Notes under the pieces: generated by a model
The model's input: only the letters and a program-made list of their open reading frames with translations
What the model was told of the DNA's origin: nothing
Database searches by the model: none
In this document: positions 12,968 to 23,611 of the stretch, one piece after another
How positions within the stretch are numbered: the stretch's first letter is position 1
Layout of the letters: the number at the start of each line of letters is the position of its first letter
Made by a program: the position numbers and the translations under genes
NCBI GenBank assembly: GCA_019203745.1
Contig: CP078104.1
Location: forward strand, 1,625,001-1,689,000
From: Chryseobacterium sp. E1
Lineage (GTDB): Bacteria; Bacteroidota; Bacteroidia; Flavobacteriales; Weeksellaceae
DNA length: 64,000 nt
Direction of reading: 5' to 3'

Positions 12968-13442
12968 AATATATTGCTTTTCAATAGTTTTATTTCTAAA
13001 AAGAGTCAACTAAAAAACAATACAAATCCTTAACAGATATTTACCTGTTATTGATGAAAGAATAAAATATTACTGCAGTTTTTTATTTAAAGACTTTTCC
13101 TTTGTTCTGTCCTTCATTTTATCATAAGGAGGCAAACAATAAGCTTATGGAGTTAAAGTCTATATATTTGAATATTTTTTCATGCATTTGTATTTCTGTG
13201 TTCTAGTAGATCTTGTGTTTTTATAGTTTCTAAGATATCAAATAATCCTATTGACATTGAAAAAAACAACACTATTACATTAAAAAGACAACACCATTGT
13301 AAATTTTACACCTTTATTCAGAAATCTTGAATAACAACTAAAAAAACAGTGCATAAAAAGTAAAAAGATAAAGCACTATTTCTTTAGAAGATCGTACAAA
13401 AACAATCAAAAAGGCCTTTTTTTTACCGTCAACCAATAAAAA
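12968..13442. other. Gene-free region upstream of the porin gene
   Basis: AT-rich stretch between the maeB terminator and the porin gene. No reading frame with coding character is visible. The only structure noted is the direct-repeat pair at 13266-13298. Confidence 0.55.
13266..13298 (-). promoter_or_regulatory. Direct repeat pair, possible regulator site
   Basis: ACAACACTATT (13266-13276) and ACAACACCATT (13288-13298) differ by one base and are spaced 22 bp start to start, two helical turns. They lie about 300 bp upstream of the porin start. A dimeric activator site is a guess from the spacing. Confidence 0.35.
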
Positions 13443-13468
13443 AGCCAGATGAAAATATTCATCTGGCT
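13443..13468 (-). terminator. maeB terminator
   Basis: Hairpin AGCCAGATGAA / TTCATCTGGCT with a 4-base loop, followed on the minus strand by TTTTTTATT, 28 bases after the maeB stop. Confidence 0.85.
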
Positions 13469-13495
13469 GTGATCCAGTCCTTAGACTGTTATAAT

Positions 13496-15780
13496 TTATG
13501 ATTTCTTTTCTCTTCTTTGAGCATCAAGAACGGCAATTGTAGCAAGGTTTACGATCTCATCTACGCTTGAACGCATCTGAAGAACGTGTACCGGCTGCTT
13601 TAATCCCATTAGGATAGGTCCGATAACCTGTGCTACTTTCATTCCTCTTAGAATTTTGTAAGAAAGGTTGGCACTTTCCAGGTTCGGGAAGATGAAGGTG
13701 TTTGCCGGAGTGGTTCCTAATTTTGAGAATGGATAATCGCTCAGATGATCTGCATTCATTGCAAAATCCGGCTGAATTTCACCATCTACCACCATTTTAG
13801 GATATTTCTCATGAAGTATGCTTACTGCCTTAGCTACTTTCTTGGAAGTTTCAGAGATGGCAGCAAAGTTTTCAAATCCAAGCATTGCAATTCTCGGCTC
13901 AATAGCAAAAGATTTAACGGTAAATTCTGCCATCTTAGCAATATTCACAAGGTCTTCCGCCGTAGGGTTCTGATTGATGGAAGTATCTGCGAAGAAAATA
14001 GGTTTCTTTTCAGACAGGATCATCATCATCGCTGCTACTTTGTCTACTCCTTTATCTTTTTCAATAACTTCCAGAACAGGACGTAATACTGAAGTATAGT
14101 TTTTAGAGAATCCTACGATAAGCCCGTCTGTATCGCCATGCTTCAGCATCAAAGGTCCGAAATAATCTCTCTGACGAACGTATCTCTTCGCCTTATACTC
14201 ATTCATTCCTTTTCTCTGACGAAGTTTCCAAAGGGTTTCTCTGTATTTCTTTCTGTTTTCTTTCTGATCGTCATCACTTGGATCAATAATCGGAACATCC
14301 AGACTGATTCCGTAACGCTCCATTTGTTCCTTGATGTATTTTTATCTCCTAAAAGACTTGGATAAGCGATTCCTTCTTCATAAAGGATCTGAGCAGCCTT
14401 CAATACATTATATTCTTCAGCATTTCCAAGAGTGATTCTCTTCGGATTGGATTTGGCACGGCTCTGCATCATTCTTACCAATCTTTCATCTCTTCCCATT
14501 CTGTCTAGAAGCTGGTGCTCATATTCTTCGAAATCAATGATTTCTTTTCTGGCAACACCACTTTCCATAGCAGCTTTAGCTACAGCGCTCGATACTTTTG
14601 TGATCAGTCTGTTGTCAAATGGTTTTGGAATGAAATATTCTCTTCCGAACTGTAAGTTCTGAACGTTATACGCTAAAATTACAGCTTCCGGCACCGGTTC
14701 TTTTGCTAAGTCGGCAATAGCATGCACAGCAGCCAGCTTCATCGCTTCATTGATTCCTGTAGCCTGCACATCCAAAGCACCACGGAAGATATACGGGAAT
14801 CCAAGCACGTTGTTTACCTGATTAGGATAATCACTTCTTCCTGTTGCCATGATTACGTCTTTACGGGTTTCAAGGGCAAGGTCATAGGCAATTTCCGGAT
14901 CCGGGTTAGCCAATGCGAATACGATTGGATTTTCGTTCATACCCAGCAGCATTTCCGGAGTCATCACATTTCCTTTAGACAATCCAACGAAAACATCAGA
15001 TCCTTTTACGGCATCTTCCAATGTTTCAATATCGGTCTGTGCAATGAAGTCTAATTTTTCAGGGTAAGATTTTCTCTTTTATGATTGATTACGCCTTTAC
15101 TGTCACACATCAGGACGTTTTCTTTTTCAATCCTAATGAAATATAAAGTTTGGTACATGCGATAGCAGCAGCACCTGCTCCGTTCACCACCATTTTCACG
15201 TCCTCAATATTCTTATTGGCAATTTGCAGTGAGTTGATCAATGCTGCCGCAGAAATAATGGCTGTACCATGCTGGTCATCATGCATTAAAGGAATATTCA
15301 ATTCCTCTTTCAGTCTTTGTTCTATATAAAATGCTTCAGGAGCTTTGATATCTTCAAGGTTGATTCCTCCGAAAGTAGGAGCAATACCTTTTACAATTTC
15401 AATAAATTTATCGGGATCCTTTTCATCAATCTCAATATCAAAAACGTTGATATCTGCAAAGATTTTGAAAAGAAGACCTTTCCTTCCATTACGGGTTTTG
15501 AAGCTTCAGCTCCGATATCTCCCAATCCAAGTACGGCAGTACCGTTAGATATTACCGCTACCAGGTTTCCTTTTCCTGTATAATCATAAACGGTTTCAGG
15601 CTTGTCATGAATTTCCATACAAGGAACAGCTACACCCGGAGAATATGCCAGTGACAGGTCTCTTTGGGAAGAGTGTGGTTTCGATGGAATAACTTCAATT
15701 TTTCCTTTAGGTTCTGCTTTATGATAATCTAGCGCGGCCTGGCTAAAGTTCTTTTCGTCGCGATTGTTGTTACTTGACAT
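13496..15780 (-). CDS. maeB: NADP-dependent malic enzyme, MaeB type (frame breaks)
   Basis: Oxidative decarboxylation of malate to pyruvate with NADP. The reconstructed protein is about 761 residues, matching MaeB, which carries an N-terminal malic domain, an NAD(P)-binding domain and a C-terminal phosphotransacetylase-like domain. Visible marks are [35 protein letters not shown] and, in the C-terminal part, [15 protein letters not shown]. Four frame breaks (near 14339, 15062, 15123 and 15479) each fall in a short homopolymer and are repaired by one base. The PTA-like domain usually serves regulation rather than catalysis. It follows the sugar kinase gene by 15 bases, so the two likely form an operon ending at the terminator at 13443. 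Confidence 0.93.
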
Positions 15781-15795
15781 AAATTTCGTTTTTTG

Positions 15796-16645
15796 TTAAA
15801 GGATATATTTAATGTGGTAATCTACTAAGCTTTCAATTGGTTTCTGCACAACATGTCCCACATTTAAATTCAGTTCTGTAGCTACAGAACGTAGTATATT
15901 TTCATAATAATAAGCGATGGAGCCGATGAAATTGATTTCAGCATCTTTCGATTCCTCATAAGGAAGAACCTGGTACTCAAAGAAACTTTTCATTTCTTCA
16001 AAAACCATGTCTTTGAAATAAGGGTGCTCTTTTCTTTCGATCACAAATTTGGTAAAGTTGGCCAAATAAGCATTGGGCCTTGGCGTATGGTACATATTTT
16101 TCAATGCATCTTCTACGGTAAGCTGATAATCTGCTTCAAATTCTTTATGAAGGTCTGCAGGCAGTTTTTTCATAAAATACCTGCGCACCAGTTGTTTTCC
16201 GATAGCGCTGCCGCTTCCTTCATCTCCAATCAGGAAACCAAGTGAAGGTAACTCTATCTTCAGGGTTTCGCCATCAAAAAAACATGAGTTTGATCCGGTG
16301 CCCAGAATGCATACAATGGCAGGTTTACCGCTATATGCAGCATATGCAGCAGCCATCAGATCTTCTTTTACGATGATCTCAGCTTTTCCAAATACCTTTT
16401 GCAGTTCTTCTTCTATGGTTTCGCAGTTTTTTTCACACCACATCCTGAACCATAGAAAAACACTTTGGTAATTGAATTTTTACCGATATCAGATTGCTAT
16501 TTTTCTGTATCTCCGGAGCAATAAGCTCTCTGTTGATAAAATTCGGATTGAAGCCGATGGTTTCCGTTTTCAGAAAAACTTTTTAAAGTCATCAAGGATC
16601 ACCCAATCCGATTTAGTAGAACCACTATCTACAATAGCAACCATA
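15796..16645 (-). CDS. BadF/BadG-type sugar kinase, N-acetylglucosamine kinase-like (frame breaks)
   Basis: An ATPase of the actin/hexokinase fold, BadF/BadG/BcrA/BcrD family, whose closest known activities include N-acetylglucosamine kinase. The phosphate-1 motif is DSGSTKSDW at residues 6-14; after repair FYGSGC follows, then the phosphate-2 region GTGSNS and GDEGSGSAIG. The reconstructed length is about 284 residues. The start is the ATG at 16645 (MVAIVDSGSTK). Three breaks (near 16435, 16490 and 16580) sit in runs of A on the coding strand and are repaired by one base each. The gene lies 15 bases upstream of maeB. The substrate is inferred from the family only. Confidence 0.78.
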
Positions 16646-16698
16646 TTTTAGATTTTAATTTAAGGGTGCTAAATTATGAATTTATCTTCAATTAGCGT

Positions 16699-16995
16699 TT
16701 AAAAACAACCTGGAAGCTGTCTAAAATCATTAATGTTTAATCTGAGTTTTTTTTTTTCATTGAACTGAAGAAGCCAGTCTTCAATTTCATCTTCCAGATA
16801 GGAAGCCTGTAAAACCATTGCATTAATGAAATCATCTGGAACGGGTTCACCGCTTGAATTCTCAAGATTCCAAAGTTCATTAGACATATTTTCATATTCG
16901 GAATACACTCTTTTGAAGCGGGAACTTTCTTTCTCAAGAGCCTCAATATTTTTCTGTTGAAGCTGGAATTTTCTGTATTTGTTTTGACGTTTCAT
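16699..16995 (-). CDS. Hypothetical coiled-coil protein
   Basis: A small charged protein of about 98 residues from the ATG at 16995 (MKRQNKYRKF). It is rich in Glu, Lys and Asn with a likely helical middle (IEALEKESSRFKRVY) and a second acidic helix (ASYLEDEIEDWLLQF). I do not recognise a family. Near its end the coding strand carries 11 A in a row (EKKK), so the last 15 residues are unreliable in a sequence with many homopolymer errors. It lies just upstream of the sugar kinase gene on the same strand. Confidence 0.5.
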   Translation of the reverse strand: MKRQNKYRKFQLQQKNIEALEKESSRFKRVYSEYENMSNELWNLENSSGEPVPDDFINAMVLQASYLEDEIEDWLLQFNEKKKLRLNINDFRQLPGCF

Positions 16996-17357
16996 ACAAA
17001 TATTATTATCAATTGGGTCATAAAATTTTGGAGTAGTATGCTCTCTAGCACGCATTACAAGATAGAAAAGACCATCAACACAAGGAGTTGAAAATGAATT
17101 TATTATCAGGTTATTATTACATCATTCTGGATATTAAAATTAGAAATAATTTTTATTTAAAAAATATTTTAACAACTTTTTCAGTGTTTAACATATAGTT
17201 ATAAATTTGCATATTCATATGGAGATGTACGGCAATTATCGGTAATCGTTAACCATGATCAATAGCCATAACATTATCATTCAGCCATTTTTTCAGCTAT
17301 AAAAATGACTGATCTTGGTACCCTATGAATACATTTTCAGGTTTTTATATTAATTGA
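16996..17357. other. Divergent intergenic region
   Basis: AT-rich gap between the minus-strand coiled-coil gene and the plus-strand GtrA-like gene. TAAATTTG at 17202-17209 on plus fits the -7 consensus without a clear -33 partner. Nothing else stands out. Confidence 0.45.
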
Positions 17358-17815
17358 ATGAAAGAAATACTCATACGCCAGAAACAGGTTCTGTTCTTCA
17401 TCATTGCAGGGGACTGAGTGCCGTTGTGGAAATCGGCAGCTTTAAGGTATTCAGTACCTATCTCCCTCAGCTTTTTGCAAGAGAGACCAATTTTTATGGT
17501 GTACACTACCCGTTAAGCAACATTTTTTCTACAAGCTGCGGGATTATTACCAATTACTTTCTGAGCATCTGGTTTGTTTTTGAAAGAGGAAAGCACTCCA
17601 AGAAAAAGGAGTTTGTTTATTTTATGGTGGTCTCTTTTTTTTTCCACTCTGCTGAGTTTAGGTTTCTTTCAGGTATTTTACAGTTTTATATTTAAAGATA
17701 ATATCAATTTAATTTTTTATACCTTGAGTCGGAAATGATCAGTAAAATTGCGGCAATCTTACTGGTATCCATTCTCAATTATTCGGTAAAAAAGAAAGTA
17801 ATTTTTAACGGTTAA
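17358..17815 (+). CDS. GtrA-like membrane protein (frame breaks)
   Basis: A small four-helix membrane protein of the GtrA family, whose members are linked to moving polyprenyl-linked sugars across the inner membrane for cell-surface glycans. After repair it is about 152 residues: MKEILIRQKQVLFF, then IIAGGLSAVVEIGSF, a mid-protein ITNYFLSIWFVF typical of the family, and the end SVKKKVIFNG. Three breaks (G4 run near 17407, T9 run near 17637, and near 17730) split it. The plsC-type gene starts 4 bases after its stop, so the two are probably translated together. Confidence 0.7.
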
Positions 17816-17818
17816 GCT

Positions 17819-18528
17819 GTGACAAAAATTTTAAATTATCTCTGGAGATTCTGGCTTCTGCTATTGGCATTTGTTTTAACGGTAATTATCGGAATCCCTG
17901 TCTATATTTTATCTTTTAATAAAAAGCATTACCGGTATGCTTATAAATTTGTCCGTATCTGGTGCTATGGTATGTTTTACGGAATGGGTTTCCGGTATGA
18001 TCTCATTAAGCTTTCTGATCAGGAAAAAGATAAGAATAAAGAATATGTTTTCATCTCGAACCATACTTCAATTATGGATATTATGCTTACCTGCATTCTG
18101 TTTCCCGATCACCCGATCTGTTTTGTGGGAAAGAAGGAGCTTGTAAAGATTCCTATTTTCGGAACGATCTATAAAAGGATATGTGTAATGGTAGACAGGA
18201 CGAGTGCCAGAAGCCGTGCTGATGTATACCGCAGATGTGCTGAGAAGATGGAAGAAGGCAACAGCATCGCCATTTTCCCTGAAGGCGGTGTACCTGATGA
18301 TACGTCTGTTATTCTGGATGATTTTAAAGACGGAGCATTTATACTGTCTTCCAAACACCACTCTCCTATTGCTATGTATACTTTTATCGGGCTTAAGGAA
18401 ATGTTCCTTTTGAAAACAGCAAAGGGTACCCTGGAAGGGTCAAAGTATATTTCAACGGAATTATGGAGCCTACCGACTCTCCCAGAGACCTTAAAGAAGA
18501 GGCTTATCAGGAAATAAAAAAACTTTAA
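17819..18528 (+). CDS. plsC: 1-acyl-sn-glycerol-3-phosphate acyltransferase (frame break)
   Basis: An inner-membrane acyltransferase of the PlsC family that adds the second acyl chain in phospholipid synthesis. The catalytic motif NHTSIMD and the glycerolipid-binding FPEGG are both present, with a hydrophobic N-terminal helix (FWLLLLAFVLTVIIG). The start is GTG at 17819, 4 bases after the GtrA-like stop. A break near 18420 (AAAGGG, one A missing) sends the frame into a false end; the repaired end reads EEAYQEIKKL and stops at 18528. It is about 236 residues, normal for the family. Confidence 0.85.
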
Positions 18529-18555
18529 TAAAGCATTCCATTTAACGGAAATAGC

Positions 18556-18563
18556 TATATTTG
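18556..18563 (+). promoter_or_regulatory. Candidate -7 element for the sugar transporter
   Basis: TATATTTG fits TAnnTTTG and lies 21 bases before the ATG at 18585. A -33 TTG is not obvious. Confidence 0.4.
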
Positions 18564-18584
18564 TTTGTGAAATCTATAATAAAT

Positions 18585-20030
18585 ATGTCAAATTATTCTA
18601 AACAAACCAATTGGGCTCAATTCATTCCATTGGTTACTGTATTCTTCTTTTGGGGATTCGTAGCAGCCAGTAATGATATTCTTATCCCAGTTTTTCAAAA
18701 AGCCTTCAATCTCTCTCAAACTGAAAGTATGCTGGTTCAGATCTGCTTTTATGTTGCGTATACTGTAGGTTCTTTAATTTATATGATTGTCTCGAAAAGC
18801 CTGAGACAGGATCTGATTAATAAAATAGGGTACAAAAACGGACTTATTGTGGGGCTTTTGATTTCCGCATTGGGAACCCTGCTGTTCTACCCTGCGGCCA
18901 ATATGCACTCTTTCCCGTTAATGATCTCAGGATTATTTATTGTAGGTTTAGGATTCTCACTTCAACAGATTGTAGCCAACCCTCTGGCGATTGAAGTAGG
19001 TCCTACGGAAACGGGATCTCAAAGGCTTACAATGGCAGGAGGAATCAATAATCTGGGAACAACCATCGGACCGCTTATCGTTGCATTTGCCATTTTCGGT
19101 TCTGCGAGTGGTGCCAATACGGAAGCAAGTATAGAAAGTGTAAAGATACCTTATCTGATCCTGGGAGCTGCTTTTGCATTGGTTGCATTAATGCTTAAAT
19201 TCTCTTCACTCCCTGCTGTGACACCTACCAATATGGAAGATACGGACAATACTACTCCGGGAGAGCACAGAACTTCTGCTTTCCAGTACCCTCAGCTGGT
19301 CATGGGAATGATTGCGATCTTCGTTTATGTAGGAGTGGAAGTTTCTACCGCCAGCAACCTTCCTGCTTATATGGAAAAAGGCTTAGGTTTTGAAACCAAA
19401 GAAGTGGCTCCTTATATCTCTTTATACTGGGCATCGTTAATGATCGGCCGTTGGACAGGTGCGGTAGAAGCATTTGATTTCAGTGGCGGCTTCAAAAAGA
19501 TCTTAAGGTTCTTAGCGCCTTATCTTGCATTCGGTGTATTTTTATTGGTGAATGCTATTGCCAAACATGATCTTTCTCCGTTTTATGTATACGGATTCGT
19601 TATCATTGCGATGATCATCTGCGACATCCTGAGTAAAGGAAACCCTGCAAGAATGCTTCTGATCTTCTCTTTAGCAGGAATTACCGCTTTACTGACAGGA
19701 ATGTTTACTTCAGGAATGGTATCTGTATATGCATTTACCAGTGTAGGTCTTTTCTGTTCTACGCTATGGCCGTGTATTTTTGCATTGGCAATCAACGGAC
19801 TTGGAAAGCATACCAACCAGGGTTCCGGATATCTGATCATGATGATCATGGGAGGAGGTATTGTAAGTTTTATCCAGGGTTACATTGCTGACTTGACGAA
19901 TATTCATTTCAGTTATATTGTAGGGGTTGCCTGTTTTGCTTATCTTGCATTCTATGCGATCCGTGTAACAGGAATTCTGAAAGCTCAGGGCATTGATCTG
20001 GATAAGGTAACCAAAGGAAATGGTCATTAA
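18585..20030 (+). CDS. FucP-type sugar:proton symporter (MFS)
   Basis: A 12-helix major facilitator protein of the fucose/glucose/galactose symporter group in the inner membrane. It is 481 residues from the ATG at 18585 (MSNYSKQTNW); a longer reading from TTG at 18561 is less likely because it begins inside a -7 promoter box. Marks of the group are FFFWGFVAASNDIL in helix 1, FYVAYTVGSLIYM, and NPLAIEVGP after GFSLQQIVA. The frame is intact. The substrate cannot be fixed from sequence: L-fucose, glucose and galactose are all transported by members. The DUF3810 gene begins inside its last codons. Confidence 0.85.
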   Translation: MSNYSKQTNWAQFIPLVTVFFFWGFVAASNDILIPVFQKAFNLSQTESMLVQICFYVAYTVGSLIYMIVSKSLRQDLINKIGYKNGLIVGLLISALGTLLFYPAANMHSFPLMISGLFIVGLGFSLQQIVANPLAIEVGPTETGSQRLTMAGGINNLGTTIGPLIVAFAIFGSASGANTEASIESVKIPYLILGAAFALVALMLKFSSLPAVTPTNMEDTDNTTPGEHRTSAFQYPQLVMGMIAIFVYVGVEVSTASNLPAYMEKGLGFETKEVAPYISLYWASLMIGRWTGAVEAFDFSGGFKKILRFLAPYLAFGVFLLVNAIAKHDLSPFYVYGFVIIAMIICDILSKGNPARMLLIFSLAGITALLTGMFTSGMVSVYAFTSVGLFCSTLWPCIFALAINGLGKHTNQGSGYLIMMIMGGGIVSFIQGYIADLTNIHFSYIVGVACFAYLAFYAIRVTGILKAQGIDLDKVTKGNGH

Positions 20031-21078
20031 AATAACAAAAACAATATATAAGAAGAAAAGGTTTTGGGCAGGTTTATTACTTGCCCAATTTCTTTGTTTT
20101 ACAGTTTCTCGAAGTCATCATGGATGGTTTCCTTTTTTGAAACATTCTTCGAGCTTCAAAGAAGATCCACCAGCTGCTTTTCAGCCGGGTACCATTTTCT
20201 ACGGGAGATCTTATATATGTCATACTGGGAGTTTTTTTCTGTATTGCCTGATCTGTTTATTCAGCAAGAAAAAAAAGAAATATAGCCCTTATGAAAATCC
20301 TGATCGTTGTGAATATCTTCTATTTCAGCTATCAGGTATTCTGGGGAATGCTTTATTTTCAGACTCCTATCATCAGGAAACTTGAAAGTCAAAAGAAACC
20401 TGAAATAGCAAGAGCCAAAGAACTGGCTCTCCGGTATCTTGAAAATGCAAAGTATCCCGAGCTGCCGTACGTGAAGATCATCATGGAATTTTTATGATTA
20501 CTGATCTAAAATCCGTACAACAGGAAATTCTTTACCAACAGACAAGACTGCCTCAATATATTTCAGATAAAAAAGCACCGCAGATTTTAGCCATTAAACC
20601 AAGCTTATTCAAAAACGTAATGAGTTTTACGGGTATTCTGGGCTATTATAATCCTTTCACTGCCGAAGCACAATACAATTCTGAGCTTCCACCTACTTTT
20701 ATTCCTTTTACGACCGCTCATGAAAGTTCTCATCAGCTTGGGTTCGCCAGGGAGCAGGAAGCCAATTTTGTGGGCTATTTAATAGGTATCCACTCCAGCA
20801 ATACAGACCTCAGGTACAGCACTGAATATTTTACGTTAAAAAGTCTTTTAAGGTTTATTGTAGAAGAGGATCCTGAGTTTGTAAAATCTGCCCTGAATAA
20901 TTATTCACCTGCTATGAAAAGAGACCGTGCTTATGAAAGAAATTTCATCTTCCGTCACCAGGGATGGCTGGATGAATTCTTCGGATTTACGAATAATTTG
21001 TTTCTGAAGACGAATCAGCAGGAAGGTTCGGTTACCTATTCTTACTTTATAGACCTTCTTCTCAACTACGAAAAATAG
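20020..21078 (+). CDS. DUF3810 membrane protein with HExxH motif (frame breaks)
   Basis: A membrane protein of about 350 residues after repair. The N-terminus is basic then hydrophobic (KKRFWAGLLLAQF) and further hydrophobic segments lie before residue 110. The C-terminal half is soluble-looking and contains TTAHESSHQLGFAREQEA, an HExxH zinc motif with a downstream glutamate, as in DUF3810 proteins, which resemble metallopeptidases but have no established substrate. At least four breaks split it (near 20100, 20190, 20280 and 20490). The ATG at 20020 overlaps the transporter stop by 11 bases, so coupling is likely. Confidence 0.7.
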
Positions 21079-21087
21079 AATAAAAAA

Positions 21088-21111
21088 GAATCGTATCAGG
21101 CGATACGATTC
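21088..21111. terminator. Stem-loop after the DUF3810 gene
   Basis: Perfect 10-bp stem GAATCGTATC / GATACGATTC with a 4-base loop, 9 bases after the stop. The T-rich side falls on the minus strand, so its use as a plus-strand terminator is only likely from position. Confidence 0.5.
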
Positions 21112-21623
21112 TAAAAACACAAATGATGAAAAAAATTTATTACCTTGACTTGTTCCCTCATTCAAGGCGATGTAAAAGTACGACATATTTTATAAATACA
21201 AAAACATTTATCTCCTTTTTTAAAACTTTATGAAAACTTTATGATTTTTTAAGTTTTTTTGAGTTCAACCACCAACCATATAAACCATAATCAATTTCAC
21301 TATATTACCTAATAAATTCAATCAAACGGGATATAACATAAAAATATCCTACAAATTTAATTATTTATTTAAAAATAAAATATCGTTATTTTCCTGAATT
21401 TTCAATGGATAAAAATTGGAGTTATTTGTATTTTTATTATGATAAATTTCTAAAATTTGGATTCCATAAATTATCCCCAAATGAAGTCATTTTATGATTA
21501 AAAATATTGTGTTATTTAAAGAATATGATTCTAAAAAATTTCATATAAGAAATTCATATTTGGTTTTGTCTTCAGACTGATAACCGGAATGTACCAACAG
21601 AAATAATAATCTGAGATATGGTA
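21112..21623. other. Gene-free AT-rich region
   Basis: No convincing gene. A 36-codon frame from 21124 (MMKKIYYLDLF) has no family marks. The region separates the DUF3810 gene from the decayed dehydratase fragment. Confidence 0.45.
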
Positions 21624-21929
21624 CTATTGTACAGGTATATTATTTTTAAAAGCCTGTGTTTTATAATACCGGAACAGATAATCATAAATGACCATTTCGA
21701 AAAGCCGTTGATCAGAAATAAACATCCGGTTGATATGCATATGAAATATACTTTGGAAGAATTTTGATAAAGGAGCACTGGAAGTACTCAACCATAATTC
21801 CTGTCTACATAAAAAATAGGAATTGATATCAACGGTAGTATAAAAACTGTCCTTTGATGCCAGAAAACTTTAAAAATAGCCATCAGTAGAAAATTGAATT
21901 GAAACGGCCTGCAAAAAATCGTTGATTTC
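21624..21929 (-). pseudogene. Remnant of a lantibiotic dehydratase-like C-terminus
   Basis: In one minus-strand frame ending at the TAG at 21624 the translation reads FFQSIFHMHINRMF, then SDQRLFEMVIYDYLFRYYK. This strongly resembles the end of LanB or thiopeptide-type bacteriocin biosynthesis proteins, where a HMxxNR motif is followed by E-x-x-I/V-Y-D. The same frame continues upstream through SFYTTVDINSYFLC, then meets an in-frame TAA at 21870, then QAVSIQFSTDGYF, and stops again at 21930. Only about 100 residues of a protein that is normally several hundred to a thousand long remain. The call rests on motif memory alone; no database search was possible. It lies next to, and points away from, the leader-peptide operon. 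Confidence 0.5.
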
Positions 21930-22055
21930 CTACCTTTATCAACATTGATACGGTGGCTTTATACAATATTTCCAAGCCAAATTCTGAAAAATAAAATATT
22001 GAAACTCAAAACAAATCTACCAACTACCGCCTATATCTCACTAATAAAAGAAAAA

Positions 22056-22063
22056 TATTTTTG
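22056..22063 (+). promoter_or_regulatory. Candidate -7 element for the peptide-secretion operon
   Basis: TATTTTTG fits TAnnTTTG, 41 bases before the ATG of the VKOR fusion gene. No clear -33 partner. Confidence 0.4.
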
Positions 22064-22104
22064 TATATTTAAAACATCTGTGTATTTTAGATAAAAATAT
22101 TAAT

Positions 22105-23611
22105 ATGATTTTTGACAAACTAATTAACTACCTCAAACTAGATAAACAGGAGTTTATTTTCCAGTTTAACTCCCACCCTAATTATCCCTCTGCATTAGCA
22201 TTTAGTGATACATTAAATTTCATGGGGTAAAAAATGATGCTTATGAACTTGACAAAGAATATTGGGACGAACTTCCGGAAGAATTTATAGCGATTGTTGA
22301 AAACTCTTTCTCTCTGGTAAAAAAATCGGGAAGCAGTTATGCCGTTTACTCAGAAAAGGCAAAGACATTTGAAAAAGATGAACTTTAAAAAGTCTACAGA
22401 CTTTGTTCTCTTATTTGAAAAGACAGAGAAGGCAGAGAATAAATCAGTCTTCAATTTCAAACCGGTACTTTATGGCATTTTCGCAGTTATCATTGCCTAT
22501 TCTTTCATAAGCCAAACCATATTTGAAGCTATTTTTAATATCCTTTCGCTGGCAGGAGTGTATATTTCTCTTGAAATTTTCAATCAGAAGTTCGGAAATA
22601 CCTCTACAGTAATCGGAAGTATATGTGGCGGCGGAGCTACAGCTGCCCAGACGGTCAATTCATGCGATAAGATTATCAAACAGGATAAAACCAGTATTTT
22701 GGGTTTAAAGTTTTCAGATTTCTCGCTGATTTACTTTGTGGGACTTGCCGTACTGGGGTTATTTTTACCGGCAACAGCATATATCGTTAAAGGCTTTACA
22801 TTGGTTTCCGTGATTGCAATAGGATATTCAGTTTATGTTCAGGCTTTTGTAGAAAAAACATTTTGCAGGGTATGTCTTTTGATCATCTCAATCCTTGCTG
22901 CTCAGCTGATCATCAGCTTATTATTTTTCCAGAATCTGACATTCGGAATCGGGGCACTTCTACTTACAGTTATTCTATGGGGACTTATTTTCTCTGCCGT
23001 AAAATATTTCAACACGCTACTTGAAGAGAAGGAAACTCTGCAGAAAGCCAATGCAAAGAACCTTAGATTTAAAAGAAATTACGAGCTTTTCAAAAGTCAG
23101 CTTCAGCAGAATGACAAAATAGAATTCCAGGATACCGAGACATTTTCAGTAGGTCAGAAGGATTCGAAACTTCGTATTTCTATTGTTTCAAACCCATACT
23201 GTGGCTTCTGTAAAGATGCACACAAACTTGCAGAAGGTCTGTTGGAAAAATATCCTAACGAGATCTCTACAAATGCGATTCAATTATTTCTCAGACAGGA
23301 CCCATGACAAATACACCCAGCTTATTTCCGATCTTACCCATATTTACCATAATAAGCCTGAAAAAGACTTCCTTCATGCTGTAGAAACATGGTTTGAGAC
23401 CAAAGATGAAAGTAAGATCAATGCCCTGTCCGGAGGAGTACCTACTACAGAAAACCTGAACCCGCTGGTAGAAATGTCTGTAGAAAACAGTAACGCCGGG
23501 TTAAGCTTTACACCGATTTTTATCATCAACGGATATCAGTTTCCGGATAAATATGATCGTGAAGATCTTCTGTTTTTCATTGATGAATTAATTGATGATG
23601 AGGAGATATAA
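22105..23611 (+). CDS. C39-like / VKOR / thioredoxin fusion protein (frame breaks)
   Basis: A three-part membrane protein of about 502 residues that probably makes disulfides in exported peptides. Residues 1-105 look like a C39 peptidase fold (NSHPNYPSALAFSDTLNFMG), but no cysteine is present, so it cannot cleave as C39 does and may only hold leaders. A VKOR-type core follows, with several hydrophobic helices, two loop cysteines (SICGGG and VNSC) and the redox pair CRVC. The C-terminal domain is DsbA/thioredoxin-like with CGFC. VKOR plus thioredoxin fusions oxidise dithiols using quinone. Breaks lie near 22226 (G4), 22385 and 23305 (C3). Peptide 1 follows by 94 bases. The disulfide role is inferred from family and neighbours. 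Confidence 0.8.

Noticed and set aside
13745-14086. Long antisense frames over maeB, sprA and others (also 4065-4352, 10010-10327, 24292-24789)
   Set aside because: They mirror conserved coding sequence on the other strand and carry no motif of their own.
21124-21234. A 36-codon frame starting MMKKIYYLDLF
   Set aside because: No leader, signal or family pattern; too short and AT-rich to claim.
21698-21711. A 14-base match (CGAAAAGCCGTTGA) to the tail-collar upstream box
   Set aside because: It lies inside the dehydratase-like frame, where it encodes conserved residues (QRLFE), and lacks the GAGTAGG half.
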